A stretch of DNA of 64,000 bases, from NCBI GenBank assembly GCA_025766275.1, contig JAFKAC010000055.1, forward strand, positions 310,001-374,000, written 5' to 3'. Both the position numbers and the translations under genes were made by a program. A model generated the notes under the pieces. The model did not search any database. It had not been told where the DNA came from and saw only the letters and a program-made list of their open reading frames with translations. Origin of the DNA: Lactarius indigo (lineage: Eukaryota > Basidiomycota > Agaricomycetes > Russulales > Russulaceae). Below are positions 1 through 10,443 of this stretch, piece by piece. Within the stretch, counting starts at the first letter, position 1; every line of letters starts with the position of its first letter.

Positions 1-486
1 ACACTTACAGCTATTGTAAATGGTCTTCATGGCTATCCGTAGTGGATGATCCTGTGAGTAGCGCACACAGCGTGATACCGGGAGCAATGGCAGATGAGGT
101 AAGTTCATCGCGCAAAGGGGTGCCGCATGACCCCGATCCCTCTGGTAGAGCCGTGGTTTTGAGACGGAACATATATTCGGCAGTGAAGGCATGGCCAACC
201 GCGGGGTGGAGCCACCATGGAGTGTCGTGGAGGTGTGACGGAGGTGGCGGTGTGACAGTGACGTGACGAGAAGCCAACAGCTACCCTCATTTTCGACACA
301 CTCGACCAGTGGGTACAGCATCATGGTGCACACGTTCGCTAGCTATCTTAACTTATATTAGGATCCGGTGCGAACGGCCATGGCTGCCTGCCTACACGTT
401 GTTCTAGTGCGCCGAGACTGGCCCTACTAGCGCTCTAGGGAGTTCGTATTTAAAGTCTCATTACCACCACCCGAATATTGTCTAAG
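1..486. other. No recognisable gene
   Basis: I see no family motif and no exon series here. Short open frames exist on both strands, for example an 88-codon frame on the minus strand, but they overlap and show no splice pattern or known motif. The 3' part probably carries the promoter of the gene starting at 487. Confidence 0.5.
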
Positions 487-1447
487 ATGTCTTCGGAACA
501 GTTTTCTCTCGTGAAAAGGATTAACGAACCCCTTCTTTCCGTATCTAACGGCCAGCCCTCACCTCGTAAGAAACGACTAGGACTACGATTATGTCGTTTT
601 TACTCATTGTTTTCGGTCAGATGCTGCTATCGTCATCTCTGCCTCAGCTGGACAATTAGTCATGCTCAATGATATTTCTATGAGTGCGATGTCGCTCGCA
701 GCTCTCGAGGACGGGATTAGCTTGGCAGCTAACCTCCCGTGTATTGCCCCTATCGCGAGTCTCTTACTCCGAGTACTCACCATGCGGGATGTACGTATTA
801 AAATATATTTCCTTCTGGTGATCTGTGTGCTAATGAGAGCGTCACTAGGAAGTAAAGCAATACAAAGAGGAGTGCGAAGTAGTGATGCGCAAGCTCGCCA
901 GAGTTGCGAGCATTATAGTCAGCATGTACGGAAAGTACAAACTAAATGAGGAGGATCTCCCAGCCAGTCTACTCTCCATTCTGAACACTTTTCAAAGGTC
1001 TGCCTCTCTTCGGTGGTTATTGCGTTCCATGACTCCCGCAGTCTGACGATAGACTAGAGAGCTGGAAGGGATCGAGTGCGTGCTGAAGGATTGCTCCAAG
1101 AAAAGGGGTATCAAAGGGTTCCTTCTTCGCAAGGATTTGTTGATCCGGATCAAGCAATGCGATGGGGAATTATCTAACGTGCTCCACGCTTTTCTGGTTT
1201 GTGCTCCATCCCTACTCGCGCCAGTCACGTGACACCCCTCTGCAGGCTGAACTAGCGCTGGACACTCAGTTTGGATTGATTGTAGATAGGCGAGAGGTAT
1301 GGACATACCAACGTCCTTTAAATTCGCGCGGCTAATACTCTTTGATAGGTCACTGCCGACTCCGGCCCAGTTGAAGCGATGTGTTTATTTGTTTGTTTGT
1401 TTTTTCTTTTGACTCTCCTTGGATTCCGAGTTGAAGCGATGTCGTAA
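487..1447 (+). CDS. Small helical-bundle protein (MLKL/HeLo-like N-terminal type), copy A
   Basis: Paralogue of the gene at 5519. Exons read in one frame: an N-terminal exon from ATG 487, then an exon with the segment LPCIAPIASLLLRVLTMRD, an intron 791-848 (GT-AG), an exon with LARVASIIVSMYGKY, one with ELEGIECVLKDCSKKRG, and a short C-terminal exon. Such leucine-rich helical N-terminal domains precede NACHT, TPR or kinase modules in many agaricomycete proteins and resemble the four-helix bundle of MLKL/HeLo-like cell-death domains. Here no effector or NTPase module follows. The ATG used by copy B is mutated to GTA near 550, but an upstream in-frame ATG at 487 restores an open first exon. The tail ends in a hydrophobic run (CLFVCLFFLLTLLGF) before TAA, possibly a membrane anchor. 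It may be functional or decaying. The function is inferred only from the fold type. Confidence 0.5.
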
Positions 1448-1996
1448 GCTCTCAACTACAGGAGATATATCACCCACTAACCATTTGATTAAGGTACTCG
1501 CCGAGGCAATATTGCGGGGGGGCAACTTCGTGTGGACAGTCCACGCAGTACATTGGATTTCTAAGCCCTGGAGACGTCTCGTCAGAAGAAGGCTCTCTAA
1601 AGTATCCTTTCCGAGAGCGTCAAAGCACCCGGTGCGGATGTTGTAGCATGAACCGATCCAGGCTCGCGGAGCGTGAGCAAGTCACCCGAGTCATCCTCAA
1701 GTGCAAAGTGCATCGCCCCACTTCCAATTTCTGTGCGCTGTTTACTAACGTTTCTAGGTCGAATATCTAGTCAGGTACGCGCGGACTCTCCAACTATTTT
1801 AGACAGTAGCTTGCGCTTCCGAACGCATTCGTCGAAGGGGGGCCTCGCAGCGATCGTGGCACACTTGCACGGGCTCAATCTCAATGACAGAAGAGGACTA
1901 CCCAGATGTGAAAGGTGAGTCCTATTGGCATTTTATGTACTGCATGTAGGCAACTTTGCCACGGTATCACCAGGGGTAAAGTAAGAGGCAACTTTA
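1448..1996. other. Intergenic DNA, no gene recognised
   Basis: Short plus-strand frames at 1419-1646 and 1673-1918 show no motif I know. From about 1920 the sequence becomes similar to 7090-7200, the 3' flank of the intact helicase gene, including the shared stretch tatgtactgcatgtagg. The helicase duplication therefore includes its downstream region. Confidence 0.5.
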
Positions 1997-3025
1997 CTAA
2001 CTAGAAACGAGAGATAAAACCAACGTGTACAATACTTTGTCTAGGATGTACGTTAATATCCAAATGAACAATAAAAAAAACATCATGGAAAGCAAGCATG
2101 GAAAGCGAGAAAGACACCGCCGCAAAAGAGGCACGAATGATAACAGCGACGAAGTCGTCTCCGAGCATTGCGCAAGTGCGCCATTGCCCTCGTCCGCGCG
2201 CACCTCATACACCTCTGAAAACCTGCTGTCCGCATCCGCACGACCCTGCCTAGGCGTCTCCGTCCCCAAGCTATAGGCGCCCTTGTTCATACTTCCCTTG
2301 GCGGCAGCAGCGCCGCTCTTCCAGCCGATACCGCGGCCCTCGAACCCCTCGCATTGGTCAAGCACCACGTCAACTCCAGCATCGCTGATCACGCTACGTT
2401 TGCCCGCGGTGGTGCTCAGCACGACCTCGATGTACTCGCCCTCGAGCTCGAGCAGCTGCGCGGCCAACTCCGCGATCGTCTGCCTCGTCTCGGTCTTGGG
2501 GTTGCTGCCTATCGGCGCCTTGAATTTGCCTTGGGGGATTGTGTGAGAAATACAAGCCCACCCGGAGTGGTGCATGACGCACCTTTAGCAAGGACCAACG
2601 CCTCGAGCTGGCGCTTCTCCGACGCGCCCGTCGTCGTCGGCAACTGAAGCGCCTCGGGCAATCCGCACGGCTACGCTCCCAGTCCTGGTCGTAGAACACG
2701 ACCGTGTCTGCCGTGCTTAGGTTGATGCCGAGTCTGCCTGTGCGCGTGCTCAACAAGAACTCGCGCGTTGCTGCACTGCTGGAAGCGGCCCGTCTCTGCG
2801 CGGCGCTCCAGCGTGCCTGTCGACCCGTCGATGCGGCACAATTGCCATCCCTTGCATTCGCGCGCCAAGTCCTACCATGCCCGGTGAGTCGCCCAGCCGC
2901 ACACAAAGAGGCGATTGCTTACCTCGATGACGTCGAGCATGTTTACGAACTGCGAGAAGACGAGGACCTTGTTCCCGCGCAAAGAGCGCGTCGAGCAGCC
3001 GCTCAAGGACCATCGCTAAATGTCG
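1997..3025 (-). pseudogene. Truncated duplicate of LSH/IRC5-type SNF2 helicase
   Basis: This is the minus-strand homologue of the 3' part of the helicase gene at 7340-10443, matching about 7340-8370. It retains recognisable remnants of the helicase C domain, such as [20 protein letters not shown] and the C-terminal [18 protein letters not shown]. The whole ATPase half is absent upstream of 3025. The frame breaks several times: the motif VI stretch with [11 protein letters not shown] is deleted and the block before the [10 protein letters not shown] region is shortened. No intact product is possible. The retained intron positions show a DNA-level duplication, not a retrocopy. Confidence 0.85.
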
Positions 3026-3815
3026 ATCATCAGCCGATGTGTGGGACTCCCAAGGGCCTTGAACTTGGCTGACGGTTCGGAGAAATATACCACTACAGAC
3101 CCGTTTCGCTTTCTCAAAGTGGTGAACCTATGACAATGATGTGCTAACGTGACCCGCGAAAATTTGAGGTGGGAGAGTGGTGGAACATGAGATATTGACC
3201 TTGTAGGGAATGTGAGGTGAAGAGGAGGGTCAGTGGAGGTCTTTCTAGAATACGCGTATTTGAGAGTGAAGAGGTGGTGTTATCTTACCAAATAAGCTAC
3301 GCCGCGTTAACCACGCGAGATGCGCGCATGGCGAAGGTAATTGGCCAGTTATAAAGTGGGACGAAAAGCGATCACGATCATGGAGCAGAGAGAGCTGGGT
3401 TTAGCTCCTGAGACCTGAGGCCTGAGATCTGAGATCCGAGACAGCGGGAGCCGCAACCCTCGCGTCGCAACAAACTCTCACGCGTACTCTCATACGTACA
3501 AGCAGACAAGACGTTACTAGCTTTACTGAGGGAGCTGAGACTAAGAACCAATGGCGTGTAGCGTGTAGTCCAAATTCTTTTGTGACACGTGACATTGTGA
3601 CGCCTTTGGTTTAATGCTCACTGCAACTTAAAGAAAGCCTGAGAGAGCTGCAGTGCCAGTGGGAGCACTGCTCTTTGGCACTGCCGCATTCGTAATCGAA
3701 ATGCATTACCCATCGATGGGCTATGTACGACGTGTTCAACCCTCTTATAACTCATATCGGTGTCCTGCCGGCATTTTGTTTCCCTGTTCCCGTCAAGGTT
3801 CCCGTGCAATCTCAA
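3026..3815. other. Intergenic region with short CTGAGATC-type repeats
   Basis: The duplicated segment ends near 3025 and unrelated sequence begins. Around 3409-3445 there is a run of short near-repeats of the form ctgagacctgaggcctgag. The 3' part is the promoter and 5' leader of the gene starting at 3816. No other gene is seen. Confidence 0.5.
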
Positions 3816-5295
3816 ATGGCGCACTATGATACTTTTCGTGATCGGCTTGGAATCAAGTATCCTGCTTTGGGCCACGCCCTGTGGGAGCCGAGCCCTGGAG
3901 AACTATACCCTCCTGTGGAAGTTGGCGACGTCGGTTTCATTCGCGAAGGCAAATTCCATCGCCTGTTTAATGCTCTGCTCGATGCAGACCATCCATCTCA
4001 AACATCCGGGATACCAGAGTATCATGAACCACTTCGGCCTAGTTTGGAAAAACACGTTGACAATGGGAGGCCGCTGAATCCCACCGATTTCTGCTCGTAT
4101 GGGGTCACCGTAGCGTCTGGTGGAGTAGATGTACTTTCCAGAGGGTAACCAATTACACAATCTAGATTTTGCCGACGTCACTGACATTTCCTCAGGCCAG
4201 TTGGCGCTGCAGACGTCTCGTTTTCATGCTCAAGGACGTGTGGCGCTGCAATATCCCTTCCAGTGAAGGCTCGACGTAAGGACACTATCGCTCGTGGCGA
4301 TTTTGGAAAATGGATAACTAAGAATATCGACTCCTGGTTCGCCTTCGCACAACGTCTCGGACTGGGGATAGAACAAATGGAGGACATAGTTCTGGTCACT
4401 GGGCATCATCGAACAAGATCCTGGACTAATATCGTATTCTTCGAGAATTCACAAGTAACTCTTGGGGTTCAGGTCACTGGTGGCGGTACTAGCGTCAGCT
4501 GGCAAGTCTCGCGCGAGCACATTCAAGGGGCAATGCTAAGCGATGGCCCAAGCGGTCCGGTATGCGGCGCAGTGTTTGCGAGGGCCAACGAATATCGAAA
4601 GCTCTGACGTATTCCGTTAGGACTTAGCTGAGGATCAATGCATATTTGTCCGAGGGTTTCGCGTAGTACGTACCTTCAAGCTATTCCCAAGGCTCAAAGG
4701 TGCAGCGGGACATACCCAAGATCCAAGCGAGCACGACAGTGAGCCGGAGTTAGAATTGGTATCAATACCAAGTATTCCCAAGGTAGTTTTACTCTTTCTG
4801 AATTCCTAGCCTGGCGCTCATCCTGGTTTTGGAAGTACAAGGATCCTCTGCACGTGTTATTAGAATACATTGCCGAAGTGAGAAATGCGAATCCATTTCA
4901 TGATGTCTCCTCCGCGCAAACATCTATAATTCTAACGTGGATGCGCAGCGGGCTCCGGATTGCGACCTGGCCCTCGTTCACGACGATGACTTGGACCGAC
5001 TTTGCAAAACAGATGATGGGACTGTGAGTTAGATCACGGATAAGAATTATTATTAATCTTTGCTCATGTCTAGTCTCTGGAGACTCTCCAACCTGACGCA
5101 GTAGTGGATCTCCTCCAAAGGTCTGAGCCGGAGATCTCCCAGGTTGCGTATGGTGAGCACCTTCAGAACCATGATTCTCCCAATTTCTTCATGGTCAATG
5201 CACTCACACCAAGATTCATTGTGTTCCGAAAACGACACCCCGAGAGCAAATACGCGGGGCCCAATGGTGGCGTTGTTTTCCGAAGAGCTCAATAG
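3816..5295 (+). CDS. Agaricomycete-specific protein of unknown function
   Basis: This looks intact, with about five short introns; frames join cleanly at each. Exon 1 runs from ATG 3816 and carries the conserved start region YDTFRDRLGIKYPALGHALW and GELYPPVEVGDVGFIREGKF. Later exons carry PVGAADVSFSCS, KDTIARGDFGKW, QRLGLGIEQMEDIVLVTG, then DQCIFVRGFRV and VHDDDLDRL. The last exon ends RKRHPESKYAGPNGGVV before TAG at 5295. I recognise this as a large, repeatedly duplicated family of mushroom-forming fungi with no assigned biochemical function. An in-frame ATG at 3723 exists, but 3816 fits the family start. The intron from about 4559 to 4611 removes an in-frame stop. The gene lies between the two copies of the helical-bundle/helicase duplication. 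Its role is unknown. Confidence 0.8.
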
Positions 5296-5518
5296 TTGGG
5301 GTGGAAAATTTTACGTTTCACAACAGCGGGATCGCTTAGGTGCCATAACTCCTGTTCCAGTGTCACCTCCCATCAGCCCAGCGGTCTAAACGCTTGGTCA
5401 GATCCCCGTTGCTACTCAGGCTTCCACCCCCCCACCGCGATTTCGGCCCGCGTCTGGCATCCCTGTACACTCTTCGTCGTCTTCTTTCGGGCGAAGAATC
5501 GGCTGGTCCCGTCATTCC

Positions 5519-6744
5519 ATGTCTGACAATCAGCCCCCAGCTCGTAAGTGTGAATTGGGAGTCACCATTATCTTTCTGAATGTTTTCGACCTGATATTGC
5601 TACCATCATCTCGCACCCAGCTTGGCAGATAGACACGCACGACGATGTTGCGATGAGTGCGATTCAAACATCGCTCGCAATTCTCAAGGAGGGTAGTGCC
5701 TTGGGAGTTAAGCTCCCATTTATTGCCCCCATCGCGGGTGACTTACTCAAAGCACTCACAATGCGGGATGCACGTGTCACATATTTTCTTTTGATAAATT
5801 AACTTCTGATGAGTGCGTTACCAGGAAGTGAAGCAATACAAAGAAGAGTGTGAAATAGTGATGTACAAGCTTGCCAGAATCGCGAGGATTACCATCGGCG
5901 TGTGCGAAAAGTACAACTCGAGCGAGGATCTCCCAGCTAGTCTGCGCGCTATTCTGAGTTCTCTCCAAAGGTTCGTCTTTCCTTGATGACCATTAAGTTC
6001 TGCGACCCACACGGACTGACGGTGGACCAGAGAACTAGATAGGGTTTCGTACGTGCTCAAGCAGTGCTCCAAGAGAAAAGGCATCAAAAGCATCCTTCTA
6101 CGCAAGGATCTATTGATGAAGATCAAGCAATGCGATGTGGAGTTATCTAACGCGCTCCAAGCTTTCCAGGTCCGCGCTCTCCTTATTTGTGTCAGTTGTG
6201 CGACATATCTCCCCGTAGGCCGAACTGGGCCTGGACATTCCATTCGCGTTGATTGCGCCGAGGCGAGAGGTATAGGGCATGTTGATATCAATCGAAGTCT
6301 GCATGACTGACGCTCTCAATAGATTACTGCCGACTCCGGCCCAGATGAAGCGACATCGCATAACCCTCTCAAGAGGTCACAGCTGATTTCAGCCCAGCCA
6401 AGGCAACATCCTAAACTGTGAGCTCTTCTCAGCTACGTGAGACATCGTATGCAGATATGGCCTCTTTTAGGATTATTTTTTTTGCCTTTGCCTTTTTCTT
6501 TTTCTTTTTCGCCCCACTACCAGAAAACAAGCCGAAAACACCCAAGCCAAAACCCATTCTTCCGCGTGATGTCGCATTCGGACTTGCACTTTTTGCAACC
6601 TTACTTGGAACTCTTGGAACTATGTATTTCAAGTTCCTCTCATCACAGCGTGGACATTCCACGCTAGCCCTTCTCCCTCTCCCTAATCTCCTAACATCAT
6701 CGAAGAAACAGAAAGTGACCCGGTGGCTTGACTGGTGGCCGTAG
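5519..6744 (+). CDS. Small helical-bundle protein (MLKL/HeLo-like N-terminal type) with C-terminal membrane segments, copy B
   Basis: Exons joined by frame start at ATG 5519 (MSDNQPPA), then LAILKEGSALGVKLPFIAP up to LLKALTMRD. Next come EVKQYKEECEIVMYKLARI with GVCEKY, ELDRVSYVLKQCSKRKG, and the AELGLDIPFALIAPRRE exon. These are amphipathic helices typical of the N-terminal bundle of fungal NLR-like and MLKL-like proteins, here about 200 residues with no following NACHT or kinase domain. The frame meets TGA at 6419-6421. However, a 53-base GT-AG intron overlapping that stop would join in frame to an exon reading IIFFAFAFFFFFF and, after a proline/lysine linker, VAFGLALFATLLGTLGTMYF, ending at TAG 6744. 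The protein would then be membrane-anchored. The first internal intron (5770-5824) begins GC, where copy A has GT. Executioner-type activity is only a guess. Confidence 0.55.
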
Positions 6745-7339
6745 ATCTAGCACTGTTAGTAGACTGGTTTTGACCTAGGGCTAAGTAAGTGTGCCAGCTC
6801 TAGTACACAGACTAGAGTATTCCATACGGTACCTAGAACTAGTTGCTATCCAACTTGGTGCCAGTTGAGTTACCTAAAACTTGAAGCTTGAAGACCCAGA
6901 ACTACTAGACAATCGTCACAGTATGTAAGTACACAAAATATCCGTGTGTTGCATAGGATAAAATATCTATTGATAGCCTCACCCCTGCCACTGTCTTCAA
7001 TGTCATCATAGTCTTGCTGAAGCACGGTTCAAGGCCTCCAAGGGCTCGACGACAGAAGAGACACGATGTACTATAGAGGGAGTGTTCCGTATTTTATGTA
7101 CTGCATGTAGGATATGTACACCATAGCCACGGTATTACCGGGGGTAAAGTAAGAGGCAACTCTACTAGCTTACCGGGAACGAGAGATCAAAGTAATGCGT
7201 ACAATACTTAGGTCTAGGACACCCGTTGATAGATCCACGGGGTATCCAAATATATGAATAATAAACAAGAAAAAAAACGTCATGAAAAGCAAGTATAGAA
7301 AGCAACAAAGACCTATGCGAAAGAAAGACGCACGCATGA
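6745..7339. other. Intergenic region between convergent genes
   Basis: Between the stop of the helical-bundle gene and the stop of the minus-strand helicase I see no gene. From about 7090 it is similar to 1920-2100, which marks the shared 3' flank of the two helicase copies. Confidence 0.6.
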
Positions 7340-10300
7340 TCACAGGGACGCTGAGACGTCCTCTCCGAGCATATGCGCAAGTGCATCATTGCCCTCGTCC
7401 GTCGGCGCCTCATACACCTCGAACAATCCACTGTCCGCGTCCGCACGACGACGCCTAGGCGTCTCCGCCCCCCAGCTGTTGGCGGCCTTGTTAGATCTTC
7501 CCTTGGCGGCTGCAGCGCCGCTCTTCCACCCGACGCCCCGGCCCTCGAAGACCTCCTTGCGTCGGTCAAGCAGCATATCAAGCTCAGCATCGCTGATCAC
7601 GCTACGTTTGCTCGCGGCGGTGTTCGGCACGACTTCGATGTGCTCGCCCTCGAGCTCAAGAAGATGCGCGGCCATCTCCGCGATCGTCTGCCTCGTCTCG
7701 GTCTTGGCATTACTGCCGATAGGCGCTTTGAATTTGCCTTTGGGGGATTTGCGTGAGATGAGAAAGGCTAGCCCACCCGGAGTGGATGCATGACGCACCT
7801 TTGGCGATGACCAACGCCTCCAGCTGGCGCTTCTCTGATGCGCGCTGCAGAATCTTGCTTTCGATCGTGTGCCTGCTGACGAGCCTGAAGATAAGCACGG
7901 GCCTGGTCTGCCCGATCCGATGCGCGCGGTCCTGCGCCTGCAGATCTATTTGCGGGTTCTGATGATCATTCGCGCCCATCATTAACATCTGAAGCGCCTC
8001 GGGCGATCCGCACAGCCACGCACCCAATCCTGGTCATAGAACACGACCGTGTCCGCTGCCGTCAGGTTGATGCCGAGCCCACCCGCGCGGGTGCTCAACA
8101 GGAACAGGCGCGGCGCGTCCGGCGCATCGCCGCCCTGCTGGAAGCGGTCCATCTCTGCTCGGCGCTCCAGCGGGCCTGTCGAGCCGTCGATGCGGCACAA
8201 TTGCCATCCCTTGCACTCGTGTGCCCAATCCTGCCCATGCTCGATCAGTCAGCCTGCCGCGCATGAGAGGACAGGCTTCACCTCGATGACGTCGAGCATG
8301 GTGACGAACTGTGAGAAGACGAGGACCTTGTGCCCGCGCGCAAAGAGCGCGTCGAGCAGCCGTTCGAGGACCATCATTTTCCCGCTCGCGTCGACGAGCT
8401 CGTCGTCCATGACGTGCTGGTGCATGCGCGGCCCTTCGAACAAGATCGGGTGCGAACAAACCTTGCGCAGTTGCATCACGACGTTCTGCAAGTGCATGTT
8501 ATTGATCTCTTTCACTGCCCAGCGAGACAAATCAGCGCCCGGACGAGAGTGGTTATGGGGAAACGTATGGAGAAACGTACTCTTGGCTTTGAGCTGATGC
8601 TCCGCTCCGATATCGGCGGTTGTGGGGGTGAGGCTGACCCTGCTCTTGCGCGTACGCGTGCCCACCCGACCCAGCTTCTCGTCCTCTTCGATCTCGTGGG
8701 CGATCCGTTGATGTTCGCGTTCCCTTGCGTCTTGGCCGGACCGCACGCCAGCAAGCAGCCCGCGAAGGCAGCCTTTGACGACGGCGTCGTAGACTTCGCG
8801 CTGACGCTCCGTCAACGGTGCATACAGCACATACTCTTTCTTGGGCGGAAGAGAGCGCTCGACGTCCACCTTGAGACGCCTGAGAAGGAATGGGCGGAGA
8901 ATCTCGTGCAGTTTATGAATGAGCACGGTATTGCGCGATTCGGCGAGGCCGTTGGAAAGGGTTGGGATCTTGAACCTGTGGGACGTAAAATGAGCAGTTG
9001 ACAATCCGGAGAGACATGAGCTTACGAGTCTTGGAAGGCAGCGACATCGTCGAAGATTTCTGGAAGAATAAAGTTGAGGAGAGACCAGAGCTCCGCCAAG
9101 TTGTTCTAGAAGGGTCGTGAGGTCGCATGCGTTTCACATATCATCGAATCGAACTCACGTGCAGCGGGGTGCCCGTCAAGAGCAATCTTCCCGCGCTGGG
9201 ATATTTCTTGATTTCCCGCATGAGGATGGAATCCATGTTTTTCAAACGGTGACCCTCATCTACGATAACCTGGCCCCAGTCATACCTTGCGAGGTGCTTA
9301 CGGTCTTTGATAATCATTTCATACGTTGTGATAACCACGGGGAAGGAGGATTTTTGAGTAGTCAGGTCTTCATCGTCCGTAACAACCCCAACCTCCTCGT
9401 CCTCTTCGTCTGAGTCAGTGTCACGATGTTTCGTGGGGCGCCGTTTTTTCGTCCGCGTTGGGTGCTTTTTCTTCGGCAGAGTCTCGTGTTTTCGTGACAA
9501 CGCCATGGAAGTACGCCGAAGTTCGGCACGTTCATCAGGGCTACCGTGATACATGCAAACGGGAATCTGCATGCCACATCAACATTGGGCGACGCGGGGC
9601 AAAGTGAAAGATGAGCTGACCTCTGGTGCAAACCGCGTGAACTCATCAATCCAGTTATGTAAAACGCTGAGGGGGCACACTACGAGGAAAGGCGCCTCTA
9701 CTCGCACGCGAAGATGTGCGATAAATGCGATAGTCTGAATGGTCTGCAAATAAAAATGCAAATCAACACGAACATTCCACAGTATTCGGCACCACCTAAA
9801 ACTGTTACCTTTCCCAAACCCATCTCGTCCGCTGAGCGAGATAAATTAGTGATGATGACGATGAAGCATGGAAGCCAATACTTGCCTAGAATGCCCGAGA
9901 TGCCGTTCTCCCATAAGCTGACCATCCACGCAACGCCTTCGAGCTGGTAGTCCTTCAGTTTGGCTCCGGTGAGTAACGCAGGCTGCACAAATGCGGGTTT
10001 CGCTTCGCCTGGAAGAATCCGGGCGCGCTTCAGGGGCTCATCCCCGTCTTCCTCGTCGTCACTACCTAGCCGTACACGCTTTTTGCCTCCTGACAGGTGC
10101 CGTCCTGAGCGTCCAGCGCGTTGTTTCTGCTTTGGTTTGGGTGTGCGCGACAGGGCGGTAGCAGCAACGGAAGCGTGTTTTTCACGGGAGCGGTCCATCT
10201 GATCTTTCAATGCTTCAGTGTAGATGGATGACTTGTCTAGGAGCGCCTGCATATTCGTGTATCGCGCTTCTTCGTCCTGTTTTAAAAAAGATTGGAAGAA

Positions 10301-10443
10301 AGTGATTGGTTGGTTGTTAGAAAGCGCGGATTGGAGCGTACGGGATCAGATTCCACAATAGGAGGCGTCGAAGGAGCAGTGCTAGATGGTGGACCTGGGG
10401 TCATCGCGAATGAGGGACTTGAACTGGCTGAAGACACCGCCAT
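7340..10443 (-). CDS. IRC5: SNF2-family DNA helicase, LSH/HELLS/IRC5/DDM1 type
   Basis: ATP-dependent chromatin remodeller, roughly 880 residues with about eight introns. From the N terminus: an acidic/basic linker with [19 protein letters not shown], then [19 protein letters not shown], motif I spread over two introns ([11 protein letters not shown]), motif II DEGH in [11 protein letters not shown], motif [23 protein letters not shown], the [14 protein letters not shown] block, [29 protein letters not shown] and [11 protein letters not shown]. It ends with [15 protein letters not shown] and a low-complexity tail. The DEGH box and LRRLKxDVE order fit the LSH branch, which acts in heterochromatin, DNA methylation and replication-stress tolerance. 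The start is taken at ATG 10443 ([12 protein letters not shown]); an in-frame ATG at 10470 is possible. The intron within motif I (9832-9885) has GC-AG ends. A truncated copy lies at 1997-3025. Confidence 0.9.

Larger units (their letters stand above)
487..3025. repeat. Segmental duplication unit 1 (matches 5519-8370)
   Basis: The gene order of helical-bundle gene (+) followed by helicase C-terminal half (-) is repeated at 5519-8370 with conserved introns and 3' flanks. Unit 1 is the more decayed: the start codon is shifted in the first gene and the helicase is truncated at about 3025, which matches about 8370 in the second unit. Middle segments differ (1448-1920 versus 6420-7090), so later insertions or deletions occurred. 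Confidence 0.75.

Noticed and set aside
4559..4611. Apparent premature stop in the unknown agaricomycete gene
   Set aside because: A normal GT-AG intron removes it and restores the conserved joint PSGP-DLAEDQC.
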